DNA from: Pseudovirgaria hyperparasitica
Taxonomy: Eukaryota > Ascomycota > Dothideomycetes > Acrospermales > Acrospermaceae
Assembly (NCBI RefSeq): GCF_010093815.1
Contig: NW_022985578.1
Span: 95,503 to 156,185 of the forward strand
Direction: 5' to 3'
DNA: 60,683 bases
In this document: positions 36,407 to 49,200 of the stretch, piece by piece
Numbering within the stretch: the stretch's first letter is position 1
Layout of the letters: every line of letters starts with the position of its first letter
Position numbers and translations under genes: made by a program
The notes under the pieces: generated by a model
Seen by the model: only the letters and a program-made list of their open reading frames with translations
What the model was told of the DNA's origin: nothing
Database searches by the model: none

Positions 36407-39400
36407 TTAAGTAATATAAAACTACTACTATATATATTATAAAGATCGCCAATAGTAGTCTAGTAGAATATAGATAGTCTATAGCTCTATAAGACATAGA
36501 GTATATATTTACTCTAGTATAGCTTCTTTAGAATATACCGCTAGCTAACTAGCTTATATATATTATTAAGCTACTCTAGGCTAGAGACTACTAATATACT
36601 AGTACTAGCCGCTACCTCTATACTACTAGAGATTTTAGTATTTATTATATATATATCTACTACTAGTATCTACTATAGAAACGTCTCCGTCTTATTTAAA
36701 CCTTAATATAATTTCTTTACTATAATATAAGATTACTCTAGTAGCTCTACTAATATTAGATATAACGAACTATAGTACTTTATAGTATTAACTAGGTATA
36801 ATAATATATAGAACTTCGGAAAGTTAAAATAATTATCCTCTAATTTATCTCTATAATATAGTATAAACTAGTATATTAGATTATCTAGGTATAATATAGT
36901 CTCTTCTAAGTATACTAGTATCTATATATTATATATATAGTATACTACTAATATATATATATATATTAACGACCGCCCGTACTACGCTTAGAAAGTATTA
37001 ATTATAATATAGAAGCGGTTTAAACGTAACTATAAATACTACTACTATATACTTAAACATTGCCCCCGTTTATTATATTACTAAAGTTATATATATAAGT
37101 AGATTATAATAACTAAATACCCTAATAGACGTAAATTACTTATTAATCGTCTTCTTTACTTATTCTATAGAGGGTATACTAGTAAATATACCCTTTAATC
37201 TATATTCTATACGCTCTTAATTAATAATATATAAGACTATCTAATTAAACGTATATTCTAATATACCCTTATATAGTTAATATAGAATATCCGGAGCGAC
37301 CACGCGGTATATATTAACTCTAGTAAGTAACTAGACGAAATTATCTAATAGCTCTATCTATCTACTAGAATACTAACTCTTAACTAATTAGTAAATATAA
37401 TAGCTCTATACTACTAGCGTGAAAGATATCGACGAAAACAATAAGATACTAGGTATACTTATTCTATTATCTATCTTACTACTAGTATACTTACTACTAT
37501 AGCTATTAGTTATTAACTTATAATATATATAGTAAATCTATTTCTATAATAATAAGTATATATAGAACTTCTATATACTAGTAATAGCTTCTCGTAGATA
37601 CTATCGTCTATTACTAGAGACTATATATATTAGATATATATACTAATAGAATACACCTGTAATAAGTATCTACTCTAGAAAATCTATAATATATAAAGCT
37701 AAATATAGATAGTACTTATATAAGCCGCTATTAGTATATAATACTAATACTCTAGTACTTTATATAGTCTATAATACTATATAATAATTAGTATAGTTAA
37801 CGACTCTATTATAGGCGGATATATAGGCTAGAACTTTACTTATAACCTAATAGAATATAAAGTAATTTACTACTATTTCTAGCTTAACTACTAGTAATAG
37901 AGTAAGTAGTAGAAATAATAGTAGACTTCTAGATAAGTGGACGTTTAGTAGTAGATTATAAATAGATAGATAGACTAGCTATACTACTCTATTACTACTA
38001 TAGTTAGTAAGGTTTATCTTATCTAAAGATAAAATAATAGAGATAATAATAGTACTATCTAGAATAGTAGCGTATATATTCTACTAACTATCTACTATAT
38101 AGACTTTACTATATACCTAGTCGCCTAAACTAGTAAATTATTATACTAGCTTAAATATAAGCTTACTAGTAAATAGTTAGTATCTAAGAAGGAATTCTAC
38201 TAACGTAAGCGGATTCCTATACTAGTATTTAACTATAGTAGTACTAAATATATTATAGCTATACTACTAACTTTTATATAGTATCTCTTTAGGGTAGTAT
38301 AATAACTACTTATATATAATATTAGATTTTAGTATAAAAAGGTTAGAAGGTATAGTAGAAGTCTATTTAAGGATAGTAGTTAATTTATTATATACTATAT
38401 TTAAAATACTAAACTAATTTATCTATATTATAAGGCGCTCTATAAACTTACTATTAAATTAATTAAATCGGGCCTACTAAATTAGTTACTATTATAAACC
38501 TAGACCATATATACTTACGTTAGACGGATTATTACGTCTACTCTAGTCTACTATAATATATATACCGCTCTCTTCTTTAAACGTTTTTATTAAATATATA
38601 GTACTAGATACCCTTATTACTATAGATATAGTATTTCTACTATATATATTAGACTAATATACTAAATTAGTACTATAGCTACTAGTAACGCCCTCTATAG
38701 ATTCTAGGTCCGAAATAGAATTAGAGAATATAGTAGTATCTTTATATAGGGCCGTATTAGTAGTAGAAGTATCTAATTCTATAGACTTAGACTTCTAATT
38801 AATACTTAGTAGCTAAATACTAATAGAGCGAACTAAAGAGTTCTATTAACTAATATAACTATAAGTACTAAACCTACGCTATAACCTAGTTAATAGTAGT
38901 AGCTATAGATCTAATAGTTATAATAATAATAGTAATATAGTAAGCTATACTTATCTATACGGTTCCGAGTTATAGTACCTATAGATTATATAGTATATAC
39001 TACTAATCCTTCTACTATAGTATTAGTAGAAGACTATAGTCTATAGTATCTTAAGGTATAGTTACTATAAAGAAAATATACTATAGTATAATTATTAGTA
39101 GATAGTAATAATATAGTATATAATAGATATTCTAGGCGTATACTAGAAGAAGTTAGGTATAAGCCCGTCGAAAGTCTAATATATATCTACTAACCTCTAA
39201 CTTCTACCTAGCTCTTAGCCCCTTAATTCCTATATATACTTACTTAAAATTATTAATAATAATATATAAGTATTACGCGTCTATAAAAACACTATATTAG
39301 TCTATATCTAAACCTTTATTATATCTACTAGCTAGTTATTATCCCGCTATCTAATATTATTACCTAGTAGGTTACTAATCTATAGCTAATAAAAATATCT

Positions 39401-41807
39401 ACTAATCTCTTATATATCTTCTCTATAGAATCTCTAATATAGAAGATAGTTAAGGGGCTATCTAGCTACTATAGTAGTAATACTAATAAAAGATAATCTA
39501 GTAACTATAGTAAACTAAATAGGATAGATAAACGAAGATATAATATAATATAGATATATATTAGTATTAATAATAGGGACTTATATAATAGCTATTAATA
39601 TAAAAAATATATATATATATATCTAGCTTATCTTAATGTGTTCGTTTATCTACTAATAAACTAGTAGTCTAGATATACTAGTAGTAAATATAGTAGTAAT
39701 ACTCTATATAGCTTAGATATTATAGTAATATTCTACTATAATAGTAACTAGGGATATAACGGCCTTACGTTCTCTTCTCTACTATATTAGCTATCTAGCT
39801 TAATAGAAGAAGATAGAGAAATAGTAGTAGAGAGGGAACTAACTATCTATAAAAAGAGGCGGTTCTATAGAGATAGTCTCTAGTCTTATAAACGAGACTA
39901 GTACCTTATAATAATAGAGATTTTAATTACTATTATGTTTTTAGACCAGTTACTACTAGTATTTAATTGCCTTAATATATAGCTAGATAGTAGTCTAGAT
40001 AGTTTTAGAATACTAGTATAATCGATCTAGATAGCCGCCGGAGATATTAATCTTAGTAGCTACTATCTTAATTATAATTTATAAAATATACCTCCCGCCT
40101 ATATTATTATACTAGTAAAGAAAGATATAATAGACTTCTATTACTAACTTCTCTCTAGAGTTAGATAGATAGTATCTAAATACTAGAACTAAAAGATAGC
40201 TAAGAAGAGAAAAGCTAGTATAAGTAATCTAATATATAATAACATATATATAGAAGTAAAGGTATATTACTTATATTATATTAGATATATTACTAATTAT
40301 TAGTATAATACTAGTATAACTTAGAAAATATTTATAGAGCTAGTAGTAATTAAGACTCTAAAGTTAGTTCTATTATAGTCTCTAAGATTCCTTAGATTAA
40401 AGGGGTACTATAGTAGTATATTCTAACCGATTCTACTATCTATAATTACTATTATATATATTATAATAAGGTATACCCTTAATAAATATAGTAGCGGGTA
40501 GGTGCTAAACTTATTCTTTAGTTACTATAGATTTATATACTCTCTACTAATACTAGGTATATATATATACCTTTATCTAATTATATACTAAATTATATAG
40601 AGGAATAGTAAGTACTAAGTCTAATATAGTCGAACTAGGCGCCCTACTATATTAACTATATTTAAAAATCGCTAATAGTATTAGTATTCGTAGTACTAAT
40701 ACTAATTAACCTAGATACTATATATATAAATCTATATAAAGATAACCTAGATAACTTCTCTAAAGTAGATATAGATAACTTAGATAAGAGCGAGGAGTCT
40801 AAGCTATTAGATAATATAAGTATATACTAAAGTTATAGAAGCTATATAGATACTAACTACTATAAAAAGAATAAGTTAGATACTCTAAACTAGTTAGATA
40901 AGTACCTTAAATTATCTTATATACTATTAGATATAGATAAGAGTTCTATACTACTAGTAGTAGCTACGGATAAGATTATACTATCTTAGATATTAAGTAT
41001 AGATCTACTCTAAGTAACCACGGAAATAGTAAATAATAGTATATATATATAGTATAAATAAGTCTATTACTAACTTATTATCTCTAGTTATAGCTACCTT
41101 AACTAGTAGTCTATCTACTCTAACTAATACTTAAATTAAAATAAAGTTAGATAGTAGCGGACGTTTAAGTTAGGTCTTTAACCTATATATAAAGAGTATA
41201 TACTTTTAAGAGAAGTCGGATATTAGTATATAACTAGAGAACTATATAGACTACTATAAGACTAAATAGATAATATAAGAGAGAATAAAAATAGTAACTA
41301 GAAATATAGAGGGAAGTATCTAGTAGAAGAAAAGGTTATTAAAGATAGTTCTAGATAAGGATATCTTTTAATAGATAAAGAATACTATCTAAAGGTAGAA
41401 GAAAGGAAGGTCTACTATATTTTATTATAGCTATATAGTCGGAGAGAGCTTAGAATAGTACTATTACATTGAGTTCCTAGTCTAATTAATATTAAACCTC
41501 TACTCTCTATTATATATTATCTTTCTAGTATTAAATTTAAAGACTATAATTAAATATACTAAAGATATAATTTAGAATAATAAGATATATAGAGTTATAG
41601 AGATACTTTAGATAAAGATATTACTTTAGAAAAGAGACTTCTATTAAAATAGATAGAGTATATAGAGTAGATAGAGTAGATAGAGTAGATAGAGAAGCTA
41701 AAATACTAGATACTATTTATTCTATAAGAGTGATTAGTATATAGTAAATAAGTAGTACTAGTAAGCTAATTAGTATTAAGAAAATAACTAGTACTAATTA
41801 TCCCGTT
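36407..41807. other. AT-rich RIP relic, parent element not identified
   Basis: About 5.4 kb of AT-rich, CpA-depleted sequence continuing the locus to the left of LINE copy 2. Plus-strand frames between about 36420 and 38790 run long with only TAA/TAG stops and suggest one or more inactivated proteins. A less mutated patch (GAGCGACCACGCGG, about 37294) lies inside. I found no RT, integrase, protease or transposase signature. Confidence 0.35.
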
Positions 41808-41969
41808 AGTATAAATAGTACGTTTAGTATAAACGGGACGTTTAGTATAACTAGTACGTTTAGTACTAACGGGATATTTAGTATAACTAGTACGCTTAGT
41901 ACTAACGGGACGTTTAGTATAACTAGTATATTTAGTATAAACGAGACCTTTAGTATAAGCGGGATACTT
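41808..41969 (+). repeat. 18-bp minisatellite, 9 units, Ser/Thr-rich in one frame
   Basis: Nine head-to-tail 18-bp units alternating AGTATAACTAGTACGTTT and AGTACTAACGGGACGTTT, so a 36-bp higher-order unit is visible. The plus-strand frame starting at AGT reads S(I/T)(T/N)(S/G)TF without stops across the array and on to about 42030. The array ends about 130 bp before the Gypsy C3 fragment. Confidence 0.92.
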
Positions 41970-42104
41970 AGTAGAAATTATATAAAGCCGTTCTATTAGA
42001 ATAGATAGTAAGTAGATCCGTCTAATAAATATAATAGAATAAAAGAATACTTAGGGAGTACTTAGAAGTACTTAGGAGCGCCGTATCTTTCCTAATATTA
42101 TATT

Positions 42105-42561
42105 CTATAATATCTTCTATAGTTATATAAAATATTATATAAGTTATTAGTATAATAGTTTATAAGATATAGTTATTAGTAGAGATAGTTATAGATAGAC
42201 TATTCTTCTTATTTAAGTTTAGAGAAGATCTACTATAAGAGATAGTACTATAAGTATTATAATAAGTAGTTAGAGCTATTTCTATAAACTACTATTATAC
42301 TATATAAAGAGGAATTAAAATATAAGAATTATAGATATAAAATAGTAGTCTAATAGATTATAGAAGGATTTAGAAATATATTTAAAAGAGTAGTCTACTC
42401 TTATAATAAGGTTAATTTCTAAAGAGTAGAAATTAAGTATATATAGTCTACTTATATAGTACCTTCGCTTAATCTAGCTAACTTAATCTAGATTTATCTA
42501 TTACGGGACTATACTAGACTATAGTAGTCTAGTTAAGTCTATTCTAGTACTTATTCTAATA
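42105..42561 (-). mobile_element. Gypsy 'C' fragment, copy C3 (5' LTR and leader)
   Basis: Reverse complement of 44620-45080. It contains an LTR (42321-42561) and about 215 bp of the adjoining leader, then stops abruptly at about 42105. Together with the start of C2 it forms an inverted repeat around the LINE fragment at 42562-44619. Confidence 0.88.
42321..42561 (-). repeat. LTR of Gypsy C3 (241 bp)
   Basis: Homologous to the two LTRs of C2 at 44620-44860 and 58733-58974. It begins TATTAG (TGTTAG before RIP is likely) and ends CTTATA. Confidence 0.85.
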
Positions 42562-44619
42562 ACTATAGATAACTAAGATAGAGTAGACCTTACTTAGGGA
42601 TACCCTTATAAATAAGATTAAATACTAGATAGTATATATAGAAAGAGAGATTAAGAAGAGAGAAACTACCCTTCTTAATAGCTTCTAGAGTCTAGTCTAG
42701 AATATCTAAGAACTTACTATAGAAGTAAAGTAGATACCGGAGTTAAACCTAGAATCTAGACTAGACTAGATTAAGACTAGTCTATTAAAGATCTAGATAG
42801 ACCTTATCTAGAAAAAATACTCTAGTATATAGATATAAGTTACTATACTAATAGATAGTATAACTAGAATAGCTTAAATACTAAGAATATCTAAGAGAGG
42901 AGTATATAGTATATAAGTTACTATCTAGGATAAAGTAATACTTATATAGATCTAATAAGCGTCCCTAAAGGATATTATTAATAAAATTAATAACTAGAAA
43001 GAGATATAGTTAAATATAGTTATAGCTAAACTTACTCTAGAAGGTATAGTACTAACTACTACTACTAATATAGTCTAGTAGACTATCTCTTATAATCTAA
43101 ATATAATTAATAATATCTTCTCTAGTATATATATCTATATAAATATATATCTATTATAGATATATACTATTACTATCTAGAGCTATATTATTAGAAATAA
43201 TAATATTAAGTAAATAGAGTAATCTAATAACTAGAAGTACCCTAGAATTAAGATTATAAAGGTATAGTAGAAAAATATATAGAGAATTAAGGTAAAATTA
43301 AAAAAATACTCTACTATAATAGTAGAGCTCTAAGACCCTACCCTTATCTATTAGATTATATAAGAAGACTTTTTAGCTAAGAGAGAGTTACTTATAGTAG
43401 AACTATAGAATAGAGTATAGATAATAATCTAATACTTTAACTATTAGAGATATAGATATACTAGATAGAGATAGTCTTAGAAGACTATCTATAGATAGTA
43501 CTAATAGAACTATAGTATCTAGAAATACTTCTATAGAGCTTAGAGTAATAGTATATATAATAGAGATACTACTAAGTATATTAACTATAATAGAAAATAT
43601 CTATTCTAGTTAGTAATATATATAAAACATAAGTAAGTTACTAAGTATATTAATACTATAAAGATAAGAGAGGTAAGATAGATATACTAGGCTATAAGGC
43701 CTCTACTAACTATTCTAACCTTACTATCTACTCTAATCTTATTTATAAATATATTAACTAATCTATAAGGGGGTAGTAATAATATATAATAGTATACTAT
43801 ATAGAGGAAGATAGACTAATCTAGAGATATACTTTAAGTAGCTACTATATAAGGGTAATCACGCCTTAATACTACTAGTATATAGACTTAAGTATTCCCT
43901 AGTATATAATAAGAAGCTAAGATATACTTATTATTATATAGATAAATATATAATATAAATAAGAAAACTAGACTATACTTCTAGAAGAGATAGATACTAT
44001 AATAATAGCTATTTAGAAGCTATATAAATACTACTAAACTAATAAACTAATAATATATCTAGAATACTATACTATCTACTCTCTAGGCCCGGGTAGAAGA
44101 GTTCTATTCTATATATATAAATTAATCCCGCTCTTAGAATAGTTCTATATAGAATAAGACGACCTCTAGATAATACTATATCTCTAGATAAATATAGAGT
44201 CTCTCTATATCTATAATATCTATAACTAGAGAGAATTACTTATACTAGACGCTATACTAGAGAGTATTATAGTACTAGAATAATATATTCTTCTAGGTAA
44301 CTTTAATCTCTACTATAGATAGTAGAGAGGCCTAATAGTTATAAGGGAAGAACTTACAGTAAGAGAACTATATATAAGGTACTATAACCTTCTATATCTT
44401 CTTATACTAGTTAGATAAATTATATAGAGGAAATATAAATAAGATAAGAAAGAATCTATACTTAACCTTACCCTTACTATAGAATATATAAGCTATAGAG
44501 TATAATACTACTATCTAAGTAAGATATAGATAGACTCTAACTATAAGTATATAGAGACTATAATAGATATATCTATATCTAATAAATAATACGAAAGATA
44601 GCTATAGAAAGATACTAAC
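42562..44619 (+). mobile_element. Second LINE type, ORF1 and APE part only
   Basis: A plus-strand non-LTR fragment between two Gypsy C ends. An ORF1-like frame has a degenerate zinc-knuckle region at about 43430-43600, with Cys to Tyr changes. An APE endonuclease follows with the signature LLGNFNLYY at about 44290-44316 (from LLGDFNLHH) and ends near 44600. It is much more AT-rich than the other LINE copies and only distantly similar. The RT half is absent: the frame stops at the C2 LTR and does not resume after the 3' LTR of C2, so the junction is not a simple insertion. Confidence 0.78.
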
Positions 44620-44860
44620 TATTAGAATTAATTCTAGGGTAGACTTAACTAGACTACTATAGTCTAGTATAGTCCCGTAATAGATAAATCTAGATTAAGT
44701 TAGCTAGATTAAGCGAAGGTACTATATAAGTAGACTATATATACTTAATTTCTACTCTTTAGAAATTAACCTTATTATAAGAGTAGACTACCCTTTTAAA
44801 TATATTTCTAAATCCTTCTATAATCTATTAGACTACTATTTTATATCTATAATTCTTATA
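44620..44860 (+). repeat. 5' LTR of Gypsy C2 (241 bp)
   Basis: Matches 58733-58974 and the reverse complement of 42321-42561. Starts TATTAG and ends TTCTTATA, consistent with TG...CA ends altered by RIP. Confidence 0.88.
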
Positions 44861-45059
44861 TTTTAATTCCTCTTTATATAGTATAATAGTAGTTTATAGA
44901 AATAGCTCTAACTACTTATTATAATACTTATAGTACTATCTCTTATAGTAGATCTTCTCTAAACTTAAATAAGAAGAATAGTCTATCTATAACTATCTCT
45001 ACTAATAACTATATCTTATAAACTATTATACTAATAACTTATATAATATTTTATATAAC

Positions 45060-46840
45060 TATAGAAGATATTATAGAATATAAGAATAGAGTCTATTATA
45101 CTCTATCTTAGTCTAGTTTAAACTATACTAGATCTAACCTTAATATAAGACTAGACCCTATTAATATTAATAAGCTAATTTATTAGAACCATCTAATATT
45201 AACTATACCCTATAATAATATATATACTAGACTATATAAAGAGAGATAATATTAGACTTAATTTAAGTAATAACTATATAAACTTAATAAAGCTTAAGAA
45301 TATACTATAAGATAACTTAAAGCTATATTATATACTTTAGTTCTAGTAATAATTAATTTATATCTATATAGATCTATACTAACTAAAATAGTCTATTCTA
45401 GTCTACTACTATCTTAATTACTCTAATCTAAGAAACTATCTTACTTTAATAGTAAAAGTAAAAAGAGTCTCTATATATAGATTTACTAATATAGCTAATT
45501 CTTTTATCTATTTATAAATAATAGTAATAAAATTAGATTTATCTAGAACTACTCTAATCTAATACCTTTAGAATATTAGATAGTATACTAAATTAAATAC
45601 TCTAAGAATATCTATAACTAGAATATATTTACTAAATTTCTTCTTTAATATTTCAGTAATAGAGCTAAATAATATAACTAGACCTAGAGCTATATCTTTA
45701 AGACTTAATAATAAGATAATTAGTTACTATTATAACTTCTTAAATATCTTTAGTCTCTCTAGAGAGAAGCTAAAGAAGATTATATAATTTAATACTATAA
45801 TAACTTTAAATAGTCTCTTACTCTAAATATAAAGAACTATCTTAATCTTATAATAATAATCTCTATAGATCTCTAAGCTCTTATAAATCTTATAAAGTAA
45901 TACTAGTATATAATAAATAACTAATATTATACTAGTATATAACTATCTCTAATAATCTAATCTAATATAAAATTATCTAACTAAAGCCGATTTAGTAATA
46001 GACCTTATAGAATATTATAAGATTACTACTACTTCTTAAACTTAAGAATACGAGAATTATATTATAGATCTCTCTACTAATTAATATATTAAGATATAAG
46101 AATTAACTTATATAAATAATCTAAAGTTACTTACTATATCTATAGTAGAATAGACTATATAGTACTTAAGTACTATTTAGAGAAACTACTAAGTACTAAT
46201 ATAACTAACTAATTAGTTATATATTATAAGTACTAGTAGCTAGAATATATTATATCTAACTATCTAATATAGAATATAAAAAACTAATAGTCTATAAGAA
46301 ACTCTTATAACTTATAGATATAACTATAATAGAGAGATAACCTACTAAATAGTATATTAAACTATAGACTAGATCTATTAAGGTCCCTTATAGATAATAT
46401 TAGACTATAATACTTAATAGTAGTTTAGCTACTAACGTTATATTAATCTAATAAGTATAAGAACTTAATATTAATATCTAAGCTCTAATAGATACTATAT
46501 TCTATAGTATTAATAGTTCTATTAAGTTATACGGAATCTATACTACTTAATATAGTATCTAGAATAGTAGAAGGAAATAGAAACCCTACTACTCTACCTT
46601 TATTATAGTAGATAGTTTCTTTAATATAATTCTAGATATACTATAGCTTAAAAAATATAATCCGAAACTAGATTTTATTAAGAAAATAGCTAGCTAGTAT
46701 ATAAACCTACCTTAATAGAAACTAGTATAGCTTATTAATAATAAATAATTCTAGAAAGATTATAAGAAGATAATCTCTACTATCTATATACTTTTACTTA
46801 TCTAAAATAGTAAGCTTAGTATTAAAGTAGATAAAAACCT
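45060..46840 (+). pseudogene. Gypsy C2 gag-like and protease region, RIP-inactivated
   Basis: A plus-strand frame carrying a Gln-rich segment followed (about 45600-45900) by a region with the pattern of Gypsy gag proteins. The same region is present in reverse in C1 (about 13450-14250). The part leading to the RT should hold the protease, but I could not find a D(S/T)G box. A zinc knuckle was not seen. Stops are dense. Function is inferred mainly from position. Confidence 0.5.
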
Positions 46841-46845
46841 ACTAT

Positions 46846-46935
46846 ATTAGTATAAAATATACTAATATATTATATTAGTATAAAATATACTAATATATTA
46901 TATTAGTATAAAATATACTAATATATTATATTAGT
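46846..46935. repeat. 28-bp tandem triplication inside Gypsy C2
   Basis: ATTAGTATAAAATATACTAATATATTAT occurs three times head to tail (46846, 46874, 46902) with a partial fourth. The C1 copy has a single unit at the matching place (about 12540-12575), so the expansion is specific to C2. The unit contains the palindrome TAGTATAAAATATACTA. Confidence 0.93.
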
Positions 46936-46949
46936 AATTAATTCCTCTA

Positions 46950-49104
46950 AATTACCTTAATACTAATCTACTAATCTTACTATTAATCTTTAAGATAGCT
47001 AATAACCTTTATATAGACCTATCTACTCTCTTTTAGAATCTAAACTAGAAGTTCTTTAAGAATATATTAAAAAGAATCTTATATAAGAATAGATTAGATC
47101 TAGTATATCTCTAGCTAGATCTCTAATTCTCTTTATAAAGAAGAAGAATAGAAGTCTCTATCTATATACTAACTACTATAGTCTAAATAATATTATATAA
47201 AAGAATTATTATCTACTACCTCTTATCTCTAAATCTATTAATAAACTAGAATATATAAAGATCTTTACTAAGCTTAATCTATATAATATCTACTATCGCC
47301 TTTATAGTAAGAAGGGTAGTAAATAGAAAATAGCCTTTAGAATCTATTATAGATACTTTAAGTATACTATAGTCTCTTTTAGACTAACTAATATACTAGA
47401 TACCTTTTAAGTATATATTAATAATATACTAGTAGATCTACTTAATATAATATATATTATATACCTAGATAATATTCTTATCTTCTTAGATAATAAGGAG
47501 GAGTATATCTAGTATATATATATAGTTCTAGATAGACTAGAAAAGTATAAGCTATATATTAAGCTATCTAAATATAAGTTCTATTAGAACTATATTAACT
47601 TTCTTAGCTTTATTATTACTAACTAAGATATAACTATAGAGAGAGATAGAGTTATTACTATTATAGACTAGTCTAAACTAAAATCTATTTAAGATATATA
47701 TATCTTTATTAGCTTTACTAACTACTATTAAAAATTTATTAAATACTTCTTCTATTTAGCCGTACTACTTAATATATATACTACTACTACTAATTTATCT
47801 ATTATAGTCTATAGTAGATAGAAATAGTATAATATTAAGTTATAATCTATTAAATTAATAGAGGTTAAAAGAATATCCTTTAAGAAGATTAAAGAAGTAT
47901 TTATAACTACTCTATTACTAGTATACTTTAATCTAACTAAATCTATTTATATTAAAACTAATATATTAGAATTTATAATCTTAGATATACTCTTCTAGTC
48001 TAGACTAATAGAGTCTAAAAAGGTCTAATAGTATCTAGTTATATTCTTCTTATATAAGATAGCTAATATTAAGACTAGATATACTATTTATAACTAAGAG
48101 CTACTAGTAGTAGTAGAGTTATTTAAGTAGTAGTAATATTATCTTAAAGGTACTATAGATAATATTAAGTTACTAACTAATTACTATAACTTAGAGAGAT
48201 TTATAAGTATAATAGTTTTAAATTATTAATAGATCTAATAGGCTAAGTAGCTTATAAATTTCTACTTTATAATCTACTATTAACCTAGAAGTATAAATCT
48301 AGCTAATAAAATATTAAGAAGACCTAACTATAAAGAAGGCGCCTAGAACTATAGTAGCTATAGGGTTCTAGAGTAGCTATAGATCTAACTCTTAAGAATA
48401 AGATTAGATAATAAGTTATTAAATAATTAGTAAGATACTAATACTAATACTAGTAATTAAATTCATAAGACTAAAGCTAGTAACTAAAGATATAGTACTA
48501 AAGTTTCTAGCGAGCTATTTATTAACGCTATTAGAGAGGATAATAGTACCTAGTATATATATTAAGTAGATCTTATCTAGTTAATTATAGATCTATAAAA
48601 GATAGATCTAATAGTTTTAAAGTTATATAAAATATAGTAAGATAAGTTATTATAGACTAAAGTAGACTATAAGTAGATCTTTATAGATAGCTTACTCTAC
48701 TATAATAGAAAGTACTATATACTAATAGATAATATATAATTTACTATAGTTAGCTAATACTATAACGCTAACCTAGTAGAACATTTTAGATATATATATA
48801 CCCTAAGCTTAATTTATTAGTACTATTTTTAGAAAGATATACCTAAGTATATTAAAGAATAGATAGCTACTTATCTAATTTATTAAAGAATAAAGGCACC
48901 TAGATATAAGCTATATAGAAATTTATAGCCTCTACTAGTCCCTTACTTTATATAGAAAGATATTACTATAGATTTTATAGTTAACTTATCTCTAAGTAAG
49001 ATACTTAGAATAAGTTATAATTTAATTCTTATTATTATAGATAGACTTATAAAGATATCTAGGTATATTCCTATATAGAAGATAATTATATTAAAAGAAC
49101 TAGT
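46950..49104 (+). pseudogene. Gypsy C2 pol, RT to mid-integrase
   Basis: RT from about 47010, with the LFIKKKNRSLYLYTNY block (VDYR-type), the catalytic box reading YLDN at 47462-47473, and the KLSKYKFY and FLSFIITN blocks that follow it. RNase H lies at about 47900-48180. After a spacer the integrase appears from about 48780: a KAPRYK block, then IDFIVNLSLSK near 48965 and LIIIDRLIKISRYIP near 49030-49070. The frame is broken by the SINE-like insertion right after a LKELA.VF motif and continues at 50067. Confidence 0.85.
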
Positions 49105-49118
49105 ATAAGTATTCTAGA
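49104..49118. repeat. Target-site duplication of SINE-like copy 2, left
   Basis: TATAAGTATTCTAGA, identical to 50052-50066. Confidence 0.95.
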
Positions 49119-49200
49119 GGCTAGGTGGCGTAGTAGTAGTATACTACGTTACTAGAAGCGTTTATCATCTAACGTCGTGGGTTCAAATCCTATAACAGCC
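49119..49200 (+). other. tRNA-like head of SINE-like copy 2
   Basis: A box TGGCGTAGTAGTAG at 49126-49139 and B box GGTTCAAATCC at 49180-49190 (one transition from the consensus). A stem GCGTAG/CTACGT and a second ACGTTA/TAACGT can form, but not both fully. Five T at about 49204-49208 could act as a polymerase III terminator, which would work against transcription of the whole element. Confidence 0.75.

Noticed and set aside
49119-49200. A genuine host tRNA gene
   Set aside because: It starts exactly at the element boundary in both copies, moves with it, and does not fold as a normal tRNA without an extra arm or intron. I keep it as a tRNA-like head.
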